Assembly: GCA_035489755.1 (NCBI GenBank)
Contig: DATGZK010000082.1
Span: 8,725-72,724 of the forward strand
Source: UBA9160 sp035489755
GTDB taxonomy: Bacteria > Myxococcota_A > UBA9160
DNA length: 64,000 bases
Reading direction: 5' to 3'
The notes beneath the pieces were generated by a model. The model did not search any database, was not told the DNA's origin, and saw only the letters and a list, made by a program, of their open reading frames with translations. The translations under genes and the position numbers were made by a program. Below are positions 46,385-52,560 of this stretch, piece after piece (position 1 is the first letter of the stretch; every line of letters starts with the position of its first letter).

Positions 46385-47077
46385 ATGGAACCGAGCCTTC
46401 GATCTTCGGGTGCAACCGCCACCGAGAGCGCGCTCCTCTCGGACGCCGAGGTTGTCGAACGAGTGTGCGCCGGTGAGACGCCGCTCTTCGAAGTGCTGAT
46501 GCGCCGTTACAACCAGCGCATCTACCGCTGCGTCCGCTCGATCCTCCGCGACGAGGCCGAGGTCGAGGACGTGATGCAGCAGGCCTACCTCGCCGCCTTT
46601 GGCCACCTCGGCGAGTTCGAGGGACGCTCGAGCGTGGCAATATGGCTGACTCGCATCGCCGTAAATGAAGCCCTCAGCCGACAGCGCACCCGGGGTCGAT
46701 TCATCGTTTCCGGTCCCGACCAAGACGGAGAGGATGCAATGTCGCTCTGGCCATCCGCTGCGCCCGATCCCGAGCAGCGCGCCATCGCGCACGAACTCGG
46801 GCAGGTCATCGAGACCGCAGTAGACGCGTTGCCCACGTCCTATCGCACCGTCTTCGTGCTGCGCGAAGTCGAAGGCCTGAGCACCGTCGAGACCGCCGAG
46901 GCTCTCGGCGTTGCCGAGCCAGTGGTAAAGACACGTCTCCATCGCGCGAAGGCGCAGCTCCGTGAGCAGCTCTACGCCCTCACGCAGCGGTTGGCCGGGG
47001 AGGTCTTCCCATTCGGCGGCACGCGCTGCGACCGCGTGGTCGCCGCCGTCCTCGCGCGGCTCCCTCGGCTGCCCTGA
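46385..47077 (+). CDS. ECF-type RNA polymerase sigma factor
   Basis: Region 2 (about residues 36-102) reads FEVLMRRYNQRIYRCVRSILRDEAEVEDVMQQAYLAAF and region 4 (about 138-195) ends TVETAEALGVAEPVVKTRLHRAKAQLREQL. The linker is short, with no region 3. ATG at 46385 gives 230 residues. The upstream frame could run to 46145, but the promoter motif at 46321-46348 lies inside that extension, so the shorter start is favoured. A tail GGTRCDRVVAAVLARL follows region 4 and has one cysteine. No anti-sigma gene is adjacent; the DUF4142 protein is next and shares the promoter motif. Confidence 0.9.
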   Translation: MEPSLRSSGATATESALLSDAEVVERVCAGETPLFEVLMRRYNQRIYRCVRSILRDEAEVEDVMQQAYLAAFGHLGEFEGRSSVAIWLTRIAVNEALSRQRTRGRFIVSGPDQDGEDAMSLWPSAAPDPEQRAIAHELGQVIETAVDALPTSYRTVFVLREVEGLSTVETAEALGVAEPVVKTRLHRAKAQLREQLYALTQRLAGEVFPFGGTRCDRVVAAVLARLPRLP

Positions 47078-47097
47078 CCCGATGCAGGATCCGTGGA

Positions 47098-47126
47098 TGT
47101 AACCTTTGGCTCATCTCCCGCGTCTT
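47098..47126 (+). promoter_or_regulatory. ECF-type promoter of the DUF4142 gene
   Basis: TGTAACC at 47098-47104 and CGTCTT at 47121-47126 with a 16-base spacer match the motif upstream of the sigma factor gene. Both are followed by TTT after the -35. The start codon of the DUF4142 gene is 42 bases after the -10. Confidence 0.6.
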
Positions 47127-47168
47127 TCAGCTGGGCGAGCGCACAGACGCTCACAACGGGAGGAGCCC

Positions 47169-47762
47169 ATGTCCCAGACCCTTCGTGCTCTTCAACTCCT
47201 GCGACCGCTCGCTGTAGCGTTTGCCTTCGCCGGTGTACTCTCGAGCCCCGCCCGTCCTCTGGCAGCGGAAGACAAGGCCGCCCCGCCGCCCGACGACGCG
47301 GAGATCGCGCACATCGTGGTTACCGCGAACCAAGTGGACATCGGCGCCGGCGAGCTGGCGAAATCCAAAGCCTCCGGCAAGGAGGTCAAAGAATTCGCGC
47401 AGCGAATGATCATCGATCACACCGCGGCGAACCGGAGTGCGACCGATCTCGCGAAGAAGCTCTCGCTGACGCCGAAGGACAACGCGACCAGTCGCAGCCT
47501 CGCGCAGGGTGGGGAGTCAAATCGCGCGGCGCTCTCGAAGCTCTCGGGAGCGGCGTTCGACCGCGCTTACGTCGATCATGAGGTGATCTACCACCAGCAG
47601 GTTCTCGATGCCATCGATCAAGTGCTGTCGCCGAATGCCAAGAACCCCGAGCTGAAGGCGCTCATCGCGAACGTGCGGCCCGTGATCGCGTCCCACCTCC
47701 AGCACGCAAAGATGATTCAGACGCAGCTAGCGGGCGGAGCCCCTCCCACCGGCTCGCACTGA
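47169..47762 (+). CDS. DUF4142 exported protein
   Basis: The 197-residue product has a signal peptide (about residues 1-33) and a helical mature part. The mature sequence includes HIVVTANQVDIGAGELAKSKASGKEVKEFAQRMIIDH and the later YVDHEVIYHQQVLDAID, the DUF4142 pattern. The fold is a ferritin-like four-helix bundle in this family; the metal ligands are not certain here. The ATG follows GGGAGGAG. It lies 91 bases after the sigma factor gene with its own copy of the ECF motif, so it is probably a stress protein controlled by that sigma factor. Confidence 0.82.
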   Translation: MSQTLRALQLLRPLAVAFAFAGVLSSPARPLAAEDKAAPPPDDAEIAHIVVTANQVDIGAGELAKSKASGKEVKEFAQRMIIDHTAANRSATDLAKKLSLTPKDNATSRSLAQGGESNRAALSKLSGAAFDRAYVDHEVIYHQQVLDAIDQVLSPNAKNPELKALIANVRPVIASHLQHAKMIQTQLAGGAPPTGSH

Positions 47763-47779
47763 GGAACGCGTTCGAACGT

Positions 47780-47829
47780 GGGCCACGAGAGGGATCGCCG
47801 CGTCGTCGCGGCGATCCCTCTCGTGGCCC
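47780..47829. terminator. Large perfect inverted repeat after the DUF4142 gene
   Basis: Two perfect 23-base arms (47780-47802 and 47807-47829) flank a four-base TCGT loop, starting 17 bases after the DUF4142 stop. Arm one begins GGGCCACGAGAGGG. Perfect pairing over 23 bases is far beyond chance in a short gap. There is no T tract on the plus strand. It is a likely terminator or an mRNA-protecting element; a relic of a mobile element end is another possibility. Confidence 0.65.
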
Positions 47830-47898
47830 TAGCGCGCGCGTCGCCCAGTGCACGAGGCGCTGCTCGTGCGAGGGCGTCCTCCGAGAAGGCACGCATCG

Positions 47899-47961
47899 CC
47901 TTATCGAATGAGCACCCGAGGCCTTGCGAACCTTATCGAATGAGCGCGCGAGGCCTTGCGA
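47899..47961. repeat. Tandem 32-base duplication
   Basis: Two adjacent copies (47899-47930 and 47931-47961) share CCTTATCGAATGAGC and CGAGGCCTTGCGA with two mismatches between them. They sit between the large hairpin and the end of the minus-strand lipoprotein gene. Each copy contains the palindrome AGGCCT. Function unknown. Confidence 0.6.
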
Positions 47962-47986
47962 CGGTAGGGCGGCGCGCGGCCGACCT

Positions 47987-48277
47987 CTAAGGGAGCGGTT
48001 CGACGGGCGCCGCGGGAGTTGAGTCCTCGATGCCTTCAGGACGCGGCGGGAGCTGGTTTGGATCGACCGTGTTCTCGACCTGCGTGTCGCACGGCAGGGC
48101 CTCACGCTCCACGCAATCCTTGTGGTCCCGTTCTCCCTCGCATTTCTCCCAGGCGGCTTGATTGCAGGCGTTGCGCCGCATCGCTTCGCGATCGTCGAAG
48201 GAGGGCTTCTCGCGGCGCCCGGCCTGCGCACAGGCCAGGGCGAGCAAGACCGCGGCGAACGCGGGAAGGAGGCGCAT
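47987..48277 (-). CDS. Small cysteine-rich predicted lipoprotein
   Basis: This 96-residue protein has a hydrophobic start and lipobox LALAC (Cys16), followed by a hydrophilic part with four cysteines spaced C-x7-C-x8-C-x7-C (in NACNQAAWEKCEGER and KDCVEREALPCD). The spacing suggests two disulfide-linked helices, as in CHCH-like proteins. The C-terminus is proline-rich. No family is recognised. It stands alone on the minus strand, between the tandem repeat and the deazaflavin reductase gene. The coding call rests on the lipobox and the cysteine pattern. Confidence 0.5.
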   Translation of the reverse strand: MRLLPAFAAVLLALACAQAGRREKPSFDDREAMRRNACNQAAWEKCEGERDHKDCVEREALPCDTQVENTVDPNQLPPRPEGIEDSTPAAPVEPLP

Positions 48278-48378
48278 GATGCGGGGGTATAGCTCTCACG
48301 AAGATCGCTGCGCCAATGCGAGTCGTTCATCTTCGCCCCGCGTTGTGCGAGTCTTGCGCCATCTTCCGCGGAGGTCCT

Positions 48379-48846
48379 ATGCCCGAAAAGGAAGTTAAGC
48401 CTTTCACCCCGGCCCAGGAGCGCGTTGGCAACGTTGTGATTCGGATCATGTCTACTCTGAACGTCCTCGTGTTTCGCCTCTCGAAGGGGAAGCTCGGCGG
48501 CCGGTTTCGGGGGGGTGCACCGGTCCTCCTCCTCACCACGATCGGCCGCAAGTCAGGCGAGCGGCGTACTGCGCCCGTGCTCTATCTGGCAGACGCCGAC
48601 CGCTTCGTCGTGGTGGCGTCGAAGGGCGGCTTCTCGAAGCATCCGGCTTGGTACAAGAACCTCGAGAGCAATCCGAACGTCGAAGTCGAAGTCGGAGGCG
48701 GGCGACAGAAAATGACGGCGAAGCGCGCGGGAGACGCAGAGAAGCGTGTGCTTTGGCCGAAGCTCGTCGGCATGTACCGCGACTTCGATGACTACCAAGC
48801 GAGGACGAAGCGCGAAATTCCCGTTGTGATCCTCTCACCGCTCTAG
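48379..48846 (+). CDS. Deazaflavin (F420)-dependent nitroreductase-like protein
   Basis: This 155-residue split-beta-barrel protein has the signature TTIGRKSGERRTAPVLYLADADRFVVVASKGGFSKHPAWYKNLESNPNVEVEVGG of the DUF385/Ddn family. GCGGAGG precedes the ATG at 48379. Members in actinobacteria reduce substrates with F420; others bind flavins or other cofactors. Whether this host makes F420 cannot be told from the window. The substrate is unknown. Confidence 0.78.
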   Translation: MPEKEVKPFTPAQERVGNVVIRIMSTLNVLVFRLSKGKLGGRFRGGAPVLLLTTIGRKSGERRTAPVLYLADADRFVVVASKGGFSKHPAWYKNLESNPNVEVEVGGGRQKMTAKRAGDAEKRVLWPKLVGMYRDFDDYQARTKREIPVVILSPL

Positions 48847-48924
48847 CTGGCGGCAAAGACGGGGAGGGCGGGTCTCGCGCTTCCTCGGGCTTGGGGATCG
48901 GGAATCAAGGAGCGAGTCGGAGCC

Positions 48925-49230
48925 ATGGCAAAAAAGGAAAGAAGGCCCCGCAAGTCCGAAGCCAAGACGTTCTCCCTCCACTGGGGAAGCGGCGTCATCG
49001 AAGAAGAGGTGCAGATCGCGACGCCTTATCATGTCCCTACCATTCAGCTCCTGCACTTCTTGGACGGCGAGGCGAAGGGGACCTACGAGATCCGCTTCTG
49101 CCACTACGACCACCGCGGCCGCTTTCAGCGCTCGCCGCTGATCGTGGATGAGAAGGACCTGCCCGAGCTGCGAAAAGCCTTGCTTCACGCACCGAAGCTG
49201 CGGCGTCTCCTTGGCAGGCTCTTGAAGTAG
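48925..49230 (+). CDS. Conserved small protein of unknown function
   Basis: A 101-residue basic protein starts MAKKERRPRKSEAKTFSLHWGSGVIEEE. It has no signal peptide or membrane segment and ends in a basic helix (LPELRKALLHAPKLRRLLGRLLK). The ATG follows GGAGCGAGTCGGAGCC and lies 78 bases after the reductase gene. No family is recognised. Codon use is like the neighbours, which supports coding. Confidence 0.5.
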   Translation: MAKKERRPRKSEAKTFSLHWGSGVIEEEVQIATPYHVPTIQLLHFLDGEAKGTYEIRFCHYDHRGRFQRSPLIVDEKDLPELRKALLHAPKLRRLLGRLLK

Positions 49231-49256
49231 CCGCGACCGCGGCCCGCGCGACCCAG

Positions 49257-50516
49257 CTACCGAAAGAGAACGAGGGGGAGATGAAGGAGTGCCCACACGG
49301 CGTGGCGCCAGATGGTCTCCCGGCGCTGCGCCGGCACGAGCGCACCGTAGTAGATGCCGCGCACGACGACATTGCTCATGGTCGCGACCACAATCGCGCT
49401 CATCGCCAGCTGGGTAGGTTCGCGTGCGTAGCGCACGATCGGCATGATGAAGGGCACGATGTCGGTGACACCGACCACCGCGGAGAGGCCAAGCAGCCCC
49501 GCATCACCCATGGCATTGCGCACGAGGACCGTGATGACCGAAAGCACGACATAGAGTCCTGCAAAGAGCAGCGCCGGCGAGAGTTCAAAGGGATTCTGGA
49601 GTCCGGCAGCGCCTTGCCCCGTCAGTGTCTCGTGCTGCGGCGTTTTCACCGTTGTGGCCAGCGCGAGTCCGAGCAGCCCGAGGACGGCGAATCGCCAGGC
49701 GAGGGGCCAAACGAATTGCGAATTGACGAACGCGATGATGATGAGCAGGCGCGGGTACAAGACCGCCCCCGCCAGCAGCGTCGTCTGCAATCCGGACGCT
49801 CCGGCCTGCGGGTCTTGCTCCGCCCTGCGACCCGATGCGATGGCCACGGCTGTACTCGAAACGAGGCCGCCCAGGATCCCAGAGAGCCACATGCCCGCGC
49901 TCTCGCCGTAGCGCTTCGCCAGCACGTAGCCGAAAAAGCCGATGCTCGAGACCAGTACGACAACCTGCCAGATGGCATAGGGATTGAGATGAAATTGGGT
50001 GTAGTCCTCGTTCGGTACGACCGGAAGGATGATGACCGAAACGATCAGGAACTTGAGTGCTGCCAAGAACTCGATTTTGTCAAGCCGCTCGACGTACTTC
50101 TCGAGCACCGGCTTTTCCGAAAGCACAAAGGTGTTGACCACAGCGATCGCTGCCGCCATCCAGACATCCGCCAGGAGCGCGAGGGCGCCGACCACGAAGG
50201 TAAGGAGTGCAGAGATCTCGCTCTTGCTGCCATAGCGGTGCTCGCCGAGCTTGGTGAAGTAGGAGATCGCGGTGAGCACGGCGAGGGAGAGGAGCCCGAC
50301 CGGCAGCATGAACGTCGTGCCGCCCTGCGAGAGCCATGCGCACCCGAAGCCATAGAGGCTAATCAGGGGATGGGTCCGAACGCCGCCGAAGACGACCTTG
50401 TGCTCCTCCAGGCGCGTGCTCTCCCGCTCAAGACCGATCAGAAAGCCCAGTCCGAGTGCGACGGCAAAGCGCAGAGGCGGAGTCCATTCGATGGCGGGCA
50501 TGGGCTGGGCCATCAT
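49257..50516 (-). CDS. MgtC/DUF4010 family integral membrane protein
   Basis: This multi-pass protein of about 419 residues has an N-terminal MgtC-like part (VALGLGFLIGLERESTRLEEHKVVFGGVRTHPLISLYGF) followed by the DUF4010 part with many hydrophobic helices. Family members are linked to divalent cation homeostasis. The ATG at 50516 is preferred; the frame can be extended further without conserved sequence, and ATG at 50513 or 50501 is possible. The Mg2+-ATPase gene at 52561-55275 is nearby on the same strand, with the GH5 gene between, which hints at related cation handling. Confidence 0.82.
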   Translation of the reverse strand: MMAQPMPAIEWTPPLRFAVALGLGFLIGLERESTRLEEHKVVFGGVRTHPLISLYGFGCAWLSQGGTTFMLPVGLLSLAVLTAISYFTKLGEHRYGSKSEISALLTFVVGALALLADVWMAAAIAVVNTFVLSEKPVLEKYVERLDKIEFLAALKFLIVSVIILPVVPNEDYTQFHLNPYAIWQVVVLVSSIGFFGYVLAKRYGESAGMWLSGILGGLVSSTAVAIASGRRAEQDPQAGASGLQTTLLAGAVLYPRLLIIIAFVNSQFVWPLAWRFAVLGLLGLALATTVKTPQHETLTGQGAAGLQNPFELSPALLFAGLYVVLSVITVLVRNAMGDAGLLGLSAVVGVTDIVPFIMPIVRYAREPTQLAMSAIVVATMSNVVVRGIYYGALVPAQRRETIWRHAVWALLHLPLVLFR

Positions 50517-50553
50517 ACTCGGTTGCCGGGCGACGAAAGAAGAGGAGAAGCGC

Positions 50554-52359
50554 ATGCCCCACGGCTTTACGACCCAGGATGGCTGGTTCATCGACCGCCA
50601 TGGCCGCCACACCCTCCTGCGGGGGGTGAACCTCGGCGGGAGCAGCAAGATGCCCGCGCGGCCGGACAGTGCGACGCACCGAGGCGTCGACTTCCTCGGC
50701 TGGCGCGACGTCTCCTTTGTCGGTCGGCCGTTTGCGCTGGAGGAGGCCGATCGTCACCTCGAACGCATCGCGTCCTGGGGATTCTCCATCCTGCGCCTGC
50801 TGACGACCTGGGAAGCGATCGAACATGCGGGGCCCGGGCTCTACGATGAGGCGTACCTCGACTATTTCCGCGCCGTGGTCTGCAAGGCCCGCGCCCACGG
50901 ACTCCTCGTTTTCGTTGATCCCCACCACGATGTGTGGAGCCGCTGGACCGGCGGCGACGGCGCGCCGTTCTGGCCCTTCGAGTGGGCGGGTCTCTTGCCC
51001 GAGCGCTTCGTGGCGGCCGAGGCCGTGGAACTGGATGCCCACGACTGGCCCAGCAACGTCCAGCGTGTGCCGTGCGCGACCATGTGGACGCTCCTCCTCG
51101 CCGGGGACGCTTTCTGCCCCGAGCTGAGAGGTGTGCAGAGTGCGCTTCAGGATCACTATGCCCGCGCGCTCTGCGCCCTTGCCGAGCGCCTCGCCGACCT
51201 CGACAACGTGCTGGGCTACGACACTTTCAACGAGCCCTCTCCCGGCTATGTGGGCCGGGGCGACGATCTTCTGCGCGGGGCTCGCTTTATGGGCAGCGGC
51301 CCGAAGTCCTTTTCGCCCCTCGAGCATCTCGCGGCGGCGGACGGCCAGACCGTTGCTGGGGCGGACGGCCGAGTCTTGAATCCTCGGGGACTCTCGATCT
51401 GGAAGGGCGGCTGTCCTTGGCGACGCCTCGGGGTGTGGGATCTCGATTCGGAAGGCCGGCCCGTGCTCGCGAAGCCCGATTACTTCCGAAAGTTCGAGGG
51501 TCGCGAGATCTCCGCGTGGTCTGATTTTCTCGTTCCCTTTATCCGGCGTCTGCGCGAACGCCTGCGGCGCGCCCATCCCGGCTGCTTCCTTTTTCTGGAA
51601 GGCGTGCCTGGAGTGGTCGCAACGCCATGGAGCGACTCGGATCCCCTCGTCTGCGATGCGCGCCACTGGTACGACGTGGTGATGCTGATCCAGCGGCGTT
51701 TTGATCCGGAGGCCCATCCCACGCTTGGGGGCGGCGTTCGAAGCGGTGTGGAGGACATCGCGAGGGCGTATCAGGATCAGCTGGGCGGGCTCGCTGCCCT
51801 GTCGGGCAAGATGATGGGAGGGCTTCCCGTGCTCCTCGGCGAGCTCGGTATTCCCTACGAGATGAACGACGGCGAGGCCCACCGAACCGGCGACTATGCG
51901 AAGCACGAAATCGCTCTCGACGCCACCTACCGCGCCCTTGATGCCAAGCTCCTTAACTCGACGCACTGGAACTACACCGCGGACAATACGCACGCCCACG
52001 GCGACGGCTGGAATCACGAAGATCTCTCGCTCTTTAGCCGCGATGACCAAAGGGATCCCCAAGATCTCGATTCAGGGGGACGCGGCACCCGGGCCTTCGT
52101 GCGTCCCTACGTACGCCACGCGGCCGGAAGGCCAACGCGCATGCAGTTCGCGCCCGCGACCGGGGTATTCGAATTGGAGATCGAGAGCGACCCGTCCGTG
52201 CGTGCGCCCACCGAGGTCTTTGTGCCGCGCCTTCAGTATCCGCGGGGGCCACGGGTCAAGGTCTCCACAGGCAGCTTCGCCCACGACGGTGCGCGACAGA
52301 TCCTGAGATGGGACACGGGAGGCGTGCGCGGGCCGATGGCGATGTGGATCTCCCGCTAG
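50554..52359 (+). CDS. Glycoside hydrolase family 5 protein (endoglycoceramidase/glucosylceramidase-like)
   Basis: The catalytic pair of GH5 is present: acid/base Glu227 in YDTFNEPSPG and nucleophile Glu430 in VLLGELGIPYE. The N-terminal RHGRHTLLRGVNLGGSSK and SWGFSILRLLTTWEAIE are also typical. The 601 residues and the C-terminal beta-sandwich resemble fungal-type glucosylceramidases and endoglycoceramidases rather than cellulases. No signal peptide is visible, so it may act inside the cell or be released. The ATG at 50554 follows AGAGGAGAAG. It is divergent from the DUF4010 gene, 37 bases away. The substrate (glycolipid) is inferred. Confidence 0.72.
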   Translation: MPHGFTTQDGWFIDRHGRHTLLRGVNLGGSSKMPARPDSATHRGVDFLGWRDVSFVGRPFALEEADRHLERIASWGFSILRLLTTWEAIEHAGPGLYDEAYLDYFRAVVCKARAHGLLVFVDPHHDVWSRWTGGDGAPFWPFEWAGLLPERFVAAEAVELDAHDWPSNVQRVPCATMWTLLLAGDAFCPELRGVQSALQDHYARALCALAERLADLDNVLGYDTFNEPSPGYVGRGDDLLRGARFMGSGPKSFSPLEHLAAADGQTVAGADGRVLNPRGLSIWKGGCPWRRLGVWDLDSEGRPVLAKPDYFRKFEGREISAWSDFLVPFIRRLRERLRRAHPGCFLFLEGVPGVVATPWSDSDPLVCDARHWYDVVMLIQRRFDPEAHPTLGGGVRSGVEDIARAYQDQLGGLAALSGKMMGGLPVLLGELGIPYEMNDGEAHRTGDYAKHEIALDATYRALDAKLLNSTHWNYTADNTHAHGDGWNHEDLSLFSRDDQRDPQDLDSGGRGTRAFVRPYVRHAAGRPTRMQFAPATGVFELEIESDPSVRAPTEVFVPRLQYPRGPRVKVSTGSFAHDGARQILRWDTGGVRGPMAMWISR

Positions 52360-52503
52360 CCCCAAGCGCGCCTCACCCTGAGGGGGGAAGGCCGGAACGA
52401 TCGAAGCGTGCGCACTCGTTGAGATACCACGGCGCAATAGAGACGTGCGCTCTTCGAGCGGGCACCTCGCCCACCTCGGCGTCGAAAGGCGGGCCCTGGG
52501 AAC

Positions 52504-52518
52504 CTACGCTCAGCGTAG
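52504..52518. terminator. Small hairpin between convergent genes
   Basis: CTACGC-TCA-GCGTAG is a perfect six-base stem in the 201-base gap between the convergent GH5 and MgtA-type genes. It could terminate either transcript. No T tract. The rest of that gap holds nothing recognised. Confidence 0.3.
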
Positions 52519-52560
52519 CGCCGGCGTGGCAGCAGCCGCAGCCATCGCGGCCCAGATTCC

